NCBI GenBank assembly: GCA_040767925.1
Contig: JAXGNN010000001.1
Location: 682,001-746,000, forward strand
Reading direction: 5' to 3'
DNA: 64,000 nt
Origin: Phil1 sp040767925
GTDB lineage: Bacteria; Bacillota; Clostridia; Christensenellales; CAG-138
A model generated the notes under the pieces. It did no database searches, had not been told where the DNA came from, and was given only the letters and a program-made list of their open reading frames with translations. A program made the position numbers and the translations under genes. Position 1 is the first letter of the stretch; the number at the start of each line of letters is the position of its first letter. Below, one piece after another: positions 17,328-25,168 of this stretch.

Positions 17328-18566
17328 ATGATACAGTTTGATCTCATCCGCAGGACGGATCCGGCAGTCGCGGAGGCCATGGAGCTTGAACTCAAGCGCC
17401 AGCGCGACCACCTCGAGCTCATCGCATCGGAAAACTTCGTGTCCGAGGCCGTCATGGCCGCCATGGGCAGCCACCTGACGAACAAATACGCCGAGGGGTA
17501 CCCCGGCAAGCGCTATTACGGCGGCTGCGAGTGCGTGGACATCGTGGAGAACATCGCCCGCGAGCGCGCCTGCAGGCTTTTCGGCGCGGAACACGCCAAC
17601 GTGCAGCCCCATTCCGGCGCGCAGGCGAACCTCGCCGTGTACTTCTCCCTGCTCGAGTACGGCGACACCGTGCTCGGCATGAGCCTCTCCAACGGCGGCC
17701 ACCTCACGCACGGCAGCCCCGTCAACATGAGCGGCAAGTATTACCGCTTCGTGCCCTACGGCGTGCGCGCCGAGGATGAGCAGGTCGATTACGACCAGGT
17801 GCGCGTCCTCGCGCTCGAGCATAAGCCCAAAATGATCGTGGCGGGCGCCTCGGCCTATCCGCGCGCGCTCGACTTCGCGAAGTTCCGCGCCATCGCGGAC
17901 GAGGTCGGCGCGCTCTTCATGGTGGACATGGCGCACATCGCGGGCCTCGTGGCGGCGGGCCTCCACATGAACCCCGTGCCCTACGCGGACATCGTCACCA
18001 CCACCACGCACAAGACGCTTCGCGGCCCGCGCGGCGGCATGATCCTCTGCCGCGAGCAGTTCGCCAAGCAGATCGACAAGGGCATCTTCCCCGGCACGCA
18101 GGGCGGGCCGCTGATGCACGTCATCGCGGCGAAGGCCGTCTGCCTCGAGGAAGCGCTCCGGCCGGAGTTCAAGGAATATCAGAAGCGCGTCGCCGACAAC
18201 GCGCAGGCGCTCGCCCGCGAGCTCGTGGCGCGCGGCGTCAAGCTCGTCTCCGGCGGCACGGACAATCACCTCATGCTCGTGGACCTCGGCCCCGACGGCC
18301 GCACCGGCAAGGAGGTCGAGGCGCTGCTCGATTCCGCCAACATCACCGCCAACAAGAACACCGTCCCCACCGAGACGCGCAGCCCCTTCGTCACGAGCGG
18401 CATCCGCCTGGGCACCCCCGCCGTCACCACGCGCGGGCTTACCGAAAAGGATATGCTCAGCGTCGCCGACTTCCTCGCGAAGATCATCCTTGGCGGCGAG
18501 GAGGCCGTGCCCGAGGTCAAGGCGGGCGTCCTCGCGCTCACGGAAAAATATCCGATGTACGCGTGA
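17328..18566 (+). CDS. glyA: serine hydroxymethyltransferase
   Basis: 412 residues, full length. It converts serine plus tetrahydrofolate to glycine plus 5,10-methylene-THF. The PLP-binding lysine is Lys229 in THKTLRGPRGG; ELIASENF and NKYAEGYPGKRYYGGCE near the N terminus are SHMT signatures. A GGAGGGG ribosome-binding site precedes the ATG. It has its own promoter and terminator, so it is monocistronic. Confidence 0.98.
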   Translation: MIQFDLIRRTDPAVAEAMELELKRQRDHLELIASENFVSEAVMAAMGSHLTNKYAEGYPGKRYYGGCECVDIVENIARERACRLFGAEHANVQPHSGAQANLAVYFSLLEYGDTVLGMSLSNGGHLTHGSPVNMSGKYYRFVPYGVRAEDEQVDYDQVRVLALEHKPKMIVAGASAYPRALDFAKFRAIADEVGALFMVDMAHIAGLVAAGLHMNPVPYADIVTTTTHKTLRGPRGGMILCREQFAKQIDKGIFPGTQGGPLMHVIAAKAVCLEEALRPEFKEYQKRVADNAQALARELVARGVKLVSGGTDNHLMLVDLGPDGRTGKEVEALLDSANITANKNTVPTETRSPFVTSGIRLGTPAVTTRGLTEKDMLSVADFLAKIILGGEEAVPEVKAGVLALTEKYPMYA

Positions 18567-18609
18567 GACGGGCGCGCGCCGCCCGCGGCGTTTGCCACAA
18601 CGTTTCCCG

Positions 18610-18640
18610 GGGGTTCCGCAAGGGCGCGGAGCCCCTTTTT
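18610..18640 (+). terminator. terminator after glyA
   Basis: 10-bp stem GGGGTTCCGC/GCGGAGCCCC (one G-T pair), 6-base loop, then TTTTT. Confidence 0.88.
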
Positions 18641-18665
18641 CTGCGAATATATTCTTGATTTTCCG

Positions 18666-18694
18666 TTGACAATGCGCATGGCCGGTGCTATATT
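18666..18694 (+). promoter_or_regulatory. promoter of the rrf2-iscS-iscU operon
   Basis: Consensus -35 TTGACA, 17-bp spacer, -10 TATATT. Confidence 0.85.
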
Positions 18695-18705
18695 AAGGAT
18701 GAAAT

Positions 18706-18722
18706 CCGACTGATATAGTAGG
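18706..18722 (+). promoter_or_regulatory. probable Rrf2/IscR-type operator
   Basis: Imperfect palindrome CCGACT-GATAT-AGTAGG just downstream of the -10 box. The spacing and the GACT/AGT half-sites resemble IscR type 1 sites. The regulator encoded 22 bases downstream probably binds here and represses its own operon. Confidence 0.6.
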
Positions 18723-18743
18723 AATTGAGGTGAGGCGGCTGTG

Positions 18744-19190
18744 ATGCTTTCCACAAGGGGGCGGTACGGGCTTAAAGCCATGATCGATCTCGCCATGGTG
18801 TACGGTCAAACCAGGCTGAGCACCCTTTCGCTCGCCGGGCTCCAGGGGATCAGCGACACGTATCTCGAGCAGCTCGTCAGCGCCCTGAAAAAGGCGGGGC
18901 TCGTCCTTTCCACGCGTGGAGCGCAGGGCGGGTATGAGCTTGCCCGCGCGCCGGAGGAGATCACCGTCAACGAGGTGCTGCGCGCGCTCGAGGGGGAAAC
19001 GACGCTTGTGGACTGCGTGAGCGCGGACAGGGTGGACTGCACGAACGCCTGCTCCTGCTCGACGCGGCCCTTGTGGCTCAAGCTCCAGTCGCGCATCAAC
19101 GAAGTGCTGGACGCCACCACGCTGAAGGACATGGCGGATGATTACAGGACACAGCTTGAAAGGGGAACCAATGAAGAGGATCTATCTTGA
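18744..19190 (+). CDS. Rrf2-family (IscR-like) Fe-S cluster or cysteine regulator
   Basis: 148 residues. The N-terminal winged helix starts MLSTRGRYGLKAMIDLA, the HTH is near ISDTYLEQLVSALKKAGLV and the wing is STRGAQGGYELARAPEEI, all standard for Rrf2. A cysteine cluster (DCVSADRVDCTNACSCSTR) sits where IscR binds its cluster, so Fe-S sensing is likely. The ATG at 18744 is 8 bases after GAGGTGAGG; a GTG is one codon upstream. It overlaps iscS by 20 bases and leads the rrf2-iscS-iscU operon. Confidence 0.92.
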   Translation: MLSTRGRYGLKAMIDLAMVYGQTRLSTLSLAGLQGISDTYLEQLVSALKKAGLVLSTRGAQGGYELARAPEEITVNEVLRALEGETTLVDCVSADRVDCTNACSCSTRPLWLKLQSRINEVLDATTLKDMADDYRTQLERGTNEEDLS

Positions 19191-20340
19191 CAACGCAGCG
19201 ACGACGGCGCTTTCTCCCGGGGTGCTCGAGGCGATGATGCCTTACTTCACGGAGATCTACGGCAACGCGTCGAGCCCGCATTCTTTCGGGCAGGAGGCGC
19301 GGCGCGGCGTGGAATCCGCGCGCGAGCAGGTCGCGCGCGCGCTCGGCGCGGAGCCGAACGAAATCATCTTCACCGGCGGCGGCACGGAGAGCGACAACAC
19401 GGCGCTCTTCGGCACGGCCGAAAAATATAAAAACAAGGGCAGGCACATCATCACGAGCAACATCGAGCACCACGCGGTGCTCCACGCTTGCGAAGCGCTC
19501 GAGAAGAGGGGCTACCGGGTCACCTACCTCCCCGTGGACGAATACGGCCTCGTGGCGCCCGAGCAGGTGGCCGAGGCCATCACGGACGAGACGATACTCG
19601 TCACCATCATGTTCGCCAACAACGAGGTGGGCACCGTCATGCCCATCCCCGAAATCGCGAAGGTCTGCCGCGAGAGGGGCGTGCTCTTCCATACGGACGC
19701 CGTGCAGGCGGTCGGCCACATTCCCATCGACGTGAAGCAGATGGGCATCGACATGCTCTCCCTCTCGGCGCACAAATTCCACGGCCCCAAGGGCGTGGGC
19801 GCGCTGTACCTGAGAAAGGGCCTTCGCCTGCCCTCGCACCTGGTGGGCGGCGAGCAGGAAAAGGGCCGCAGGGCAGGCACGGAGAACGTCCCGGGCATCG
19901 TGGGCCTCGGCGCGGCCATCGAGCTTACCACAACGAACATCGAAGAAAACGCCGCGCGCATGGCGAGGCTGCGCGACAGGCTTATCGCGGGCGTCCTCGC
20001 GTCCATCCCCGAGGTCAGGCTCAACGGGCACCCGACAAAGAGGCTTCCCAACAACGTCAACGTGAGCATCAAGTACATCGAGGGCGAATCGATTCTGCTG
20101 ATGCTGGATCTCAAGGGAATCGCGGCCTCCTCGGGCTCCGCGTGCACGAGCGGCTCGCTCGACCCTTCCCACGTGCTCCTGGCGCTCGGCCTCACGCACG
20201 AGGTGGCGCACGGCTCCGTGCGCATGACGCTCGGCGACGAAACGACCGACGAGGAGATCGACTATGTGCTAAAGACGCTGCCGGGGGTCGCCTCGCGGCT
20301 GCGCACGATGAGCCCTCTCTGGCAAGGGCCCGCCGAATAA
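19171..20340 (+). CDS. iscS: cysteine desulfurase, IscS/NifS type
   Basis: 389 residues. A PLP enzyme that takes sulfur from cysteine for Fe-S cluster assembly. The PLP lysine is in SLSAHKFHGPKG and the catalytic cysteine in SGSACTSGSLDPSH. The N terminus KRIYLDNAATT is diagnostic. The start ATG lies inside the end of the rrf2 gene, implying coupling. Its partner scaffold gene follows 13 bp downstream. Confidence 0.97.
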   Translation: MKRIYLDNAATTALSPGVLEAMMPYFTEIYGNASSPHSFGQEARRGVESAREQVARALGAEPNEIIFTGGGTESDNTALFGTAEKYKNKGRHIITSNIEHHAVLHACEALEKRGYRVTYLPVDEYGLVAPEQVAEAITDETILVTIMFANNEVGTVMPIPEIAKVCRERGVLFHTDAVQAVGHIPIDVKQMGIDMLSLSAHKFHGPKGVGALYLRKGLRLPSHLVGGEQEKGRRAGTENVPGIVGLGAAIELTTTNIEENAARMARLRDRLIAGVLASIPEVRLNGHPTKRLPNNVNVSIKYIEGESILLMLDLKGIAASSGSACTSGSLDPSHVLLALGLTHEVAHGSVRMTLGDETTDEEIDYVLKTLPGVASRLRTMSPLWQGPAE

Positions 20341-20353
20341 GGAGGAAAGAGTT

Positions 20354-20767
20354 ATGTATACCGAAAAGGTTCTGGATCATTTTACCCATCCGCGCAATAT
20401 GGGCGAGATGGAGGGCGCCAACGGCGTGGGCATGGTGGGCAACGCCAAGTGCGGGGACATCATGCAGATGTTTCTGAAGATCAGCGACGCGGGCGTCATC
20501 GAGGACGTTTCCTTCAAGACCTTCGGCTGCGGCGCGGCCATCGCCACCTCTTCGATGGCGACGGAGCTCATCAAGGGCAAGACGGTCGAGGAGGCGCTTC
20601 AACTATCCAACTCCGCCGTCGTGGAGGCGCTCGAAGGGCTGCCGCCGCAGAAAATCCACTGTTCCGTGCTCGCGGAGGAAGCCGTCAAGGCCGCCATCGA
20701 GGATTATTACACGCGCAAAGGCGAGCCCATGCCGGAGGGGATCGCGCATCACGCGGTCGGCCATTGA
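20354..20767 (+). CDS. iscU: Fe-S cluster assembly scaffold IscU/NifU N-terminal type
   Basis: 137 residues. The three scaffold cysteines are present in NAKCGD, FGCGAA and IHCSVL, with the Asp after the first cysteine. The N terminus MYTEKVLDHFTHPRNMGE is typical of the clostridial NifU-like proteins that pair with IscS. It accepts sulfur from IscS and passes nascent clusters on. No separate NFU or HscAB genes are seen nearby, which is normal for this type of operon. Confidence 0.96.
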   Translation: MYTEKVLDHFTHPRNMGEMEGANGVGMVGNAKCGDIMQMFLKISDAGVIEDVSFKTFGCGAAIATSSMATELIKGKTVEEALQLSNSAVVEALEGLPPQKIHCSVLAEEAVKAAIEDYYTRKGEPMPEGIAHHAVGH

Positions 20768-20881
20768 GAGGGTTCTTCCCGAAATCGCGCAAATTTGCTC
20801 GATGACTTTTATTTCCATGCACACGCGCGCTTTTTCATGGGAAAGCTATCATTAGCTTACCACGCGAAAGGAGCGAATTTC

Positions 20882-21049
20882 ATGAAAGCGATTACCTTTG
20901 TGGCCGGCATCGCGGCCGGAGTGGCGGTGACCGCCGCCGCCGTGACCGCGATGTATCCAGACGTGTCGCGCCGGTTGCTGCGCGATTCAAAAAAGATGTG
21001 GCGGAGCGGCAAGCGCACGGCGATGCGGCTGGGCGACCTGCTCAACTGA
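20882..21049 (+). CDS. small single-pass membrane protein of unknown function
   Basis: 55 residues. An Ala/Val-rich hydrophobic segment (about 3-23) is followed by a basic amphipathic tail (RRLLRDSKKMWRSGKR). AAAGGAG precedes the ATG by 10 bases and a good terminator follows, supporting a real gene. It resembles short YtxH-like membrane proteins, but I do not recognise the family with certainty. Confidence 0.6.
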   Translation: MKAITFVAGIAAGVAVTAAAVTAMYPDVSRRLLRDSKKMWRSGKRTAMRLGDLLN

Positions 21050-21056
21050 ACAACCG

Positions 21057-21082
21057 AAAAGTGGCTCACGCCACTTTTTGAT
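21057..21082 (+). terminator. terminator after the small membrane protein
   Basis: 9-bp stem AAAAGTGGC/GCCACTTTT with loop TCAC and a T-rich end. Confidence 0.85.
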
Positions 21083-21173
21083 TATCCGGTTTGTAAATGA
21101 TTTTAAGCGCTATTTCCTTTCTTCCGCCCATCTGTTATAATTTGCATATACTGCGTACAGGAGGCGCCTCGAT

Positions 21174-21461
21174 ATGACCAGCAACACGCACGAAACGATG
21201 TTTTTCCGCATGCCGCGCGAAGAGAACAAGGCCAGCGAGGTGCTCATGAGCGTGTATTCCTCCATGCGCGAGCGCGGCTACGACCCGATCAACCAGATCG
21301 TGGGCTACCTCATCTCGGGGGACCCGACGTACATCACGAGCTACAACAACGCGCGCTACCACATCTGCAGCCTCGAAAGGGACGAGCTCCTCGAGGAGCT
21401 GGTCCGCTTCTACATGCGCGCGCAGGACGCCGCCAAGGCCGCGGACGGCGAGGCGGAGTAA
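21174..21461 (+). CDS. IreB-family regulatory phosphoprotein (UPF0297)
   Basis: 95 residues. The conserved stretch EVYSSMRERGYDPINQIVGYL-like (here VLMSVYSSMRERGYDPINQ), followed by GDPTYITSYNNAR, is diagnostic for UPF0297. In Enterococcus IreB is phosphorylated by the PASTA kinase IreK and tunes cell-wall stress and cephalosporin tolerance. AGGAGG lies 9 bases before the ATG, and a TATAAT box is at 21136-21141. ruvX follows, as in many Bacillota. Confidence 0.93.
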   Translation: MTSNTHETMFFRMPREENKASEVLMSVYSSMRERGYDPINQIVGYLISGDPTYITSYNNARYHICSLERDELLEELVRFYMRAQDAAKAADGEAE

Positions 21462-21482
21462 TCCCTGCTAGTTTGAATCTGC

Positions 21483-21510
21483 GGCGCGGAGCGATACCGC
21501 GCCTTTTATT
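21483..21510 (+). terminator. terminator between ireB and ruvX
   Basis: 7-bp GC stem GGCGCGG/CCGCGCC with a 7-base loop, then TTTTATT. Read-through may occur because ruvX starts 30 bases later. Confidence 0.75.
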
Positions 21511-21541
21511 AGGTCATTAAAGGAGCGAAAAAGGAGCGAAC

Positions 21542-21964
21542 ATGAAACGCGTACTCGCCCTCGACGTGGGAGACAGAAGAATCGGCATCGCGGTGAGCGA
21601 CCCGCTGGGCATCACAGCGCAGGGGCTTGAAACATACAGGCGCACGGGTGACGACGAGGCGGACGCAAACTACATACGAACGCTCGCTAAGAAATACCAG
21701 CCGGTGCGGCTCCTCTTTGGCATGCCGCGCAACATGGACGGCAGTTACGGCTTCCAGGCCGACAAAGTGAAGGAGTTCGCCCAAACCGTCCTTTCCAAAT
21801 GGGAGGGCGAGCACGCCTTCATCGATGAGAGGCTCACCACCGTTTCCGCCGAGCGCGTGCTGATGGAGGCCGAGCTCGACTGGCGGGAGCGCCGCAAGGT
21901 CGTGGACAAGCTCGCGGCGACCATCATCCTTCGGGCATATCTCGACTCGAACCCGGTTCTGTAA
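21542..21964 (+). CDS. ruvX: putative pre-16S rRNA nuclease / Holliday-junction resolvase YqgF
   Basis: 140 residues with an RNase H-like fold. The first catalytic Asp is in LALDVGDRRIGIAVSDPLG, the second acidic residue lies near the central strand and DERLTTVSAERVL holds the C-terminal acidic residue. In Escherichia coli YqgF acts in 16S 5'-end processing; Holliday-junction cleavage has also been proposed. GGAGCGAA precedes the ATG. Gene order ireB-ruvX is conserved in Bacillota. Confidence 0.93.
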   Translation: MKRVLALDVGDRRIGIAVSDPLGITAQGLETYRRTGDDEADANYIRTLAKKYQPVRLLFGMPRNMDGSYGFQADKVKEFAQTVLSKWEGEHAFIDERLTTVSAERVLMEAELDWRERRKVVDKLAATIILRAYLDSNPVL

Positions 21965-22062
21965 AAGCAAATCCGACCGCGTTTCAAAAACGCGAAACAT
22001 GCGCGGGGTCTTGGCTTTGACGTCGCGTCGCTCTGTATGCTCAAATAAAAAGGGAGGCCGAA

Positions 22063-22152
22063 GTGAAGCTTGCGGCCATTTCAGAGATATCGAGAAGCCT
22101 GAACGTCTCGACGAGAGCTCTGCGCTATTCGGATATGATCGTATTGGACTAA
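22063..22152 (+). pseudogene. MerR-family regulator stub
   Basis: A GTG with AGGGAGG 8 bases upstream opens a 29-codon frame starting VKLAAISEISRSLNVSTRAL and continuing RYSDMIVLD before TAA. This is the canonical first helix-turn-helix of a MerR regulator (normally ...LRYYEEIGLL). The wing, the linker and the effector domain are missing. The following sequence is AT-rich and begins the NUDIX gene, so the rest was probably lost at an insertion or deletion boundary. Confidence 0.7.
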
Positions 22153-22197
22153 GAAAATAGCGACTGATTCATTGGATAAATTCTGGAGGCTATATCA

Positions 22198-22716
22198 ATG
22201 GGCGAATATTGGGATGTTTACGACAAATACAGAAGTAAAACCGGAAGATATCATGAACGAGGAACGCCAATGCAAAAAGGCGACTACCACATTATTGTTC
22301 AAGTTTGGGTTTTGAATGATGACGGCGAATTTTTAATTACAAAAAGGATTCCAGGCGAATCTCCATGGGCGAATTTATGGCACACAACAGGCGGCTGTGC
22401 GGTCGCTGGTGACGACAGTTTGAAAACAGCATTAAAGGAGACACAAGAGGAAATAGGGATTTGTCTCGACCCGGCAAACGGACAATTGTTTAAAAGCTAT
22501 GCGCGCCCGCATACGAGTGACAATGGGAACGCTTTTTTTGATATTTGGCTGTTCAGGCAAGACATCAATATATCCTCGGTAAAACTGCAGCCTGAGGAAG
22601 TTTGCGACGCTAAGTGGGCAAGCAAACAGGAAATAATTGAACTAATCAATCATGATCTTTTCTTTCCGGCGGAGGAATACCCGTATTTGAGTGAACTATT
22701 TGATTTTTGTAGCTGA
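22198..22716 (+). CDS. NUDIX hydrolase
   Basis: 172 residues. The Nudix box runs GGCAVAGDDSLKTALKETQ followed by EEIGI. It fits GX5EX7REUXEEXGU with Asp for the first Glu and Lys for Arg. The N-terminal region (DVYDKYRSKTGRYHERGTPM) and HIIVQVWVLNDDGEFLITKR resemble isopentenyl-diphosphate-isomerase-like NUDIX proteins of the YfcD type. The substrate is unknown. The gene is much more AT-rich than its neighbours and sits next to a truncated merR, consistent with horizontal entry. Confidence 0.87.
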   Translation: MGEYWDVYDKYRSKTGRYHERGTPMQKGDYHIIVQVWVLNDDGEFLITKRIPGESPWANLWHTTGGCAVAGDDSLKTALKETQEEIGICLDPANGQLFKSYARPHTSDNGNAFFDIWLFRQDINISSVKLQPEEVCDAKWASKQEIIELINHDLFFPAEEYPYLSELFDFCS

Positions 22717-22847
22717 TTACATTGTTTTTCGCCCGCCGGCGGACGGCATCTATACACGCGTTTTCGCAATATGATAAAATGACGGCATCACAATGATTCA
22801 TCGCGCGGGAGCGCTTAAAACGCACCCGTGCGGCCGGAGGTTTTGTC

Positions 22848-23636
22848 ATGAGCGAAATGCCAAAAATCGCGCTGGGGCTGATGATTCCCCTTTTCGGCAC
22901 GGCGCTGGGCTCGGCGGCGGTCTATTTCATCAAAGGGCAGCTCAACGAAAAATTCCAGCGGTTCCTCCTGGGCTTCGCCTCGGGCGTGATGGTCGCGGCG
23001 AGCATGTTTTCCCTGATACTCCCCGCGCTCGACATGGCCGAGGCGCAGGGGGTCATCCCGTGGGTGCCCGCGCTCGTGGGCTTCCTCGCGGGCATCGGCT
23101 TCCTGTTGGGGCTCGACGTCATTATCCCCCACCTGCATATGGGTTCCGACGCGCCCGAGGGCCGCCCGGCGAAGCTCTCGAAATCCGCCATGCTCATCCT
23201 CGCGGTCACGCTGCACAACATCCCCGAGGGGATGGCGGTGGGCGTGGTGTTTGCGGGCGTAATTTCCGGCAACGCGGGGATCACGCTCGCATCCGCCTTC
23301 GCGCTCTCGCTGGGCATCGCGCTGCAGAACTTCCCCGAGGGCGCGATCATCTCCATGCCCCTCGTCTCCAACGGCTATTCGCGCACGAAGGCGTTCCTCT
23401 ACGGCGCGCTCTCCGGCGCCGTGGAGCCCGTCGGCGCGCTGATGACGCTGCTGCTCACAGGCCTCATCGCGCCGCTTCTCCCCTACCTTCTCTGTTTCGC
23501 GGCGGGCGCGATGATCTACGTGGTCGTCGAGGAACTCATCCCCGAGGCGCAGCAGGGCGAACACAGCAACATCGGCACCATCGGCACGGCGCTCGGCTTC
23601 GCGCTCATGATGGTCCTCGACATCGCGCTCGGATGA
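22848..23636 (+). CDS. ZIP-family divalent metal transporter
   Basis: 262 residues with eight hydrophobic helices. The metal-binding helices carry the ZIP signatures LHNIPEGMAVGVVFAG (His-Asn...Glu) and LGIALQNFPEGAIISMPL (Gln-Asn-x-Pro-Glu). A short His-containing loop (IIPHLHMG) precedes them. It should import zinc or another divalent cation. The start ATG has CCGGAGG upstream. No regulator site was recognised. Confidence 0.93.
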   Translation: MSEMPKIALGLMIPLFGTALGSAAVYFIKGQLNEKFQRFLLGFASGVMVAASMFSLILPALDMAEAQGVIPWVPALVGFLAGIGFLLGLDVIIPHLHMGSDAPEGRPAKLSKSAMLILAVTLHNIPEGMAVGVVFAGVISGNAGITLASAFALSLGIALQNFPEGAIISMPLVSNGYSRTKAFLYGALSGAVEPVGALMTLLLTGLIAPLLPYLLCFAAGAMIYVVVEELIPEAQQGEHSNIGTIGTALGFALMMVLDIALG

Positions 23637-23661
23637 GCGCAAAATCGGTCGGTTTTCAGGG

Positions 23662-23690
23662 TTGACAAGCGCTGTCCCAACACTTATAAT
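23662..23690 (+). promoter_or_regulatory. promoter of tRNA-Leu
   Basis: Consensus -35 TTGACA, 17-bp spacer, consensus -10 TATAAT, 32 bases before the mature tRNA 5' end. Confidence 0.88.
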
Positions 23691-23722
23691 ATCCCTTGCG
23701 GTTCTCAAAAATCGCAACTCGC

Positions 23723-23805
23723 GCGGTCATGGCGGAATTGGCAGACGCGTACGTTTGAGGGGCGTATGGGCAACCGTATGAGTTCAAGTCTCATTGACCG
23801 CACCA
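23723..23805 (+). tRNA. tRNA-Leu (anticodon GAG)
   Basis: An 83-nt class II tRNA. The acceptor stem is GCGGTCA/TGACCGC with an encoded CCA end. The anticodon stem is TACGT/GCGTA with loop TTGAGGG, so the anticodon is GAG. A long variable arm follows, then the T arm ATGAG-TTCAAGT-CTCAT. Repeat block A starts within its CCA end and forms a terminator-like hairpin after it. Confidence 0.95.
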
Positions 23806-23895
23806 AATCATCAACACCAGTTGATACAATGAAACCCGTCTCATGGGGAGGCGGGTTTTGTTGTATGAGGTGGAAATAGGCCGGATATCTAGGGA
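23804..23895 (+). repeat. repeat block A, left copy (beside tRNA-Leu)
   Basis: About 90 bp matching 43983-44075 in the same orientation. The core is an extended hairpin, ATACAA-tg-AAACCCG ... CGGGTTT-tg-TTGTAT, conserved in both copies although the loops differ. Here it is placed to act as the tRNA terminator. See the findings for the A-B-C arrangement. Confidence 0.8.
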
Positions 23896-23970
23896 CTCTT
23901 AGGATCTGAGGGATTTGAAGTTCTTGCTGGCGGTGCGTTTTACGAGGGCGTTTTCGGGTCAAAAACAGGC

Positions 23971-24058
23971 TGCCGAAGCGCTGCTTGGGGGTTGAAACTT
24001 TGAGGGGAAGCGTTCACTTTTATATAAAACGTTCAACACCATAGACGTTGTCTAGCCT
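23971..24058 (+). repeat. repeat block B, copy 1
   Basis: Contains TTGAAACTTTGAGGGG, CGTTCACTTTTATA and ATAGACGTTGTCTAG. It matches 45421-45495 and 60637-60715 in the same orientation. The upstream CGAAGCGCT is shared only with the second copy. Confidence 0.75.
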
Positions 24059-24073
24059 TTTGCCTGCTTACAG

Positions 24074-24214
24074 TTTCGTTTTGATTATACAACTGCATTT
24101 ATGCGTAACCAAAATAAAACGAGCTATATTTCAGATACTATTAGGCTGTTTCTCTTTATTGCTTTCCTCGCTCCTATCAATAGTAAGTCTATCACGCTTT
24201 GAACTATATCGTGA
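24074..24214 (+). repeat. repeat block C, left copy
   Basis: AT-rich, non-coding. By eye it aligns with 48199-48341: TTTCG, TGATTATA, TTCAGATA and ATTAGGC recur in order, ending in AACTATATCGTGA in both copies. The copies are diverged and contain small indels. Confidence 0.6.
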
Positions 24215-24300
24215 TGACTTTCTGCTTTTTCTATTTTCGTTTTTGATTATGTTGCTCCGGCGCTCCCTTCCGCTTGGACTGCTAAAAACACTTCGCTCGT

Positions 24301-24605
24301 TATAATCCTCGGATGATTCCCTATGGAGATAAACTTATCTCTTTCGCCTGAGTCATTTACCTTACGAACAGTTTCAGGGAAGCCCGTGTTATACGTTTTG
24401 AAGACGATGACATCGCCGGTGTATTTTTCATTGCTCAGAATGACGTCTATGCTGCGCTTGCACTATTTGTCTTTTCTGGATGGAGATTTTATGCGCTGGA
24501 ATTCATTGCGATTTGATGCATTGGCGCCCGATTTAATGTCGAGATAAATATCGACAAGATACCAGCCTAGCGTACGAGATACCTTTCTTGTCAACCATGA
24601 AGACC
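24301..24605 (-). pseudogene. serine (large) recombinase relic
   Basis: The minus strand reads ...RTLGWYLVDIYLD, then IKSGANASNRNEFQRIKS, a TAG stop, then in the same frame SIDVILSNEKYTGDVIVFKT and GFPETVRKVNDSGERDKF. The first part matches the end of the catalytic resolvase domain (usually GWELVDIYADEGISGTSTKNR). The second part matches the recombinase domain (usually ILTNEKYIGDVLLQKTY). The intervening part is deleted, and both ends are missing. This is a dead integrase/transposase relic. Confidence 0.75.
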
Positions 24606-25066
24606 TCATGAGCGACCTGATCATCGCGATCTACACAAAACCGGAGTTCCAGAGCGTTCAGACGCCTTTGGCATATTTCAAAATATTATCAGGTAAGGCG
24701 TGACTCACAATGACAAACGTTAATCAGGCGTAGCGCTAAAGAGAGTAAATGAATTCAGATAACAAATCTCAGCATCCCCCGCCTGGGAAAATATGCCGGG
24801 GATTGCACGCTTTCAAGTTGATTGCTTTATGAGTGTCTCGTTAGCTGTATAATTTTCTCGGGCATGGCCTTCTCCTCCGCTCGGTTCGATGTTTTGTGCG
24901 GTAACTTACATTCTATCAAGCGAGGGCGGCCATGTCCTCCTTTTTTAGGCCTCCTTTTCAATTGTGCGAAACTTATTGTACCTTATCTTATCTACCCGTC
25001 ATCCGGCTACGATTTACGCAACTTCCGAAATTTCCGCGCCTGCACCCTTGCCATTGTGAACACTTG
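24606..25066. other. AT-rich gene-free stretch left of the surface-protein island
   Basis: No coding frame could be supported here. Frames are short and broken on both strands. It looks like decayed mobile-element DNA continuing from the recombinase relic. Confidence 0.5.
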
Positions 25067-25100
25067 AAGGGGTTGATTGCGAGGGAGCAATCAACCCCTT
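25067..25100. terminator. long perfect hairpin 3' of the giant cohesin gene
   Basis: 14-bp perfect inverted repeat AAGGGGTTGATTGC/GCAATCAACCCCTT with a 6-base centre. It is the likely end of the minus-strand surface-protein transcript, although the flanking T run is weak on that strand. Confidence 0.6.
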
Positions 25101-25168
25101 CCTAGTTTGTTTTCTTCTACCTCACTATTGACGGTGTGTCCAAGAAGTCACAACCGCTTTGCTCTTCA

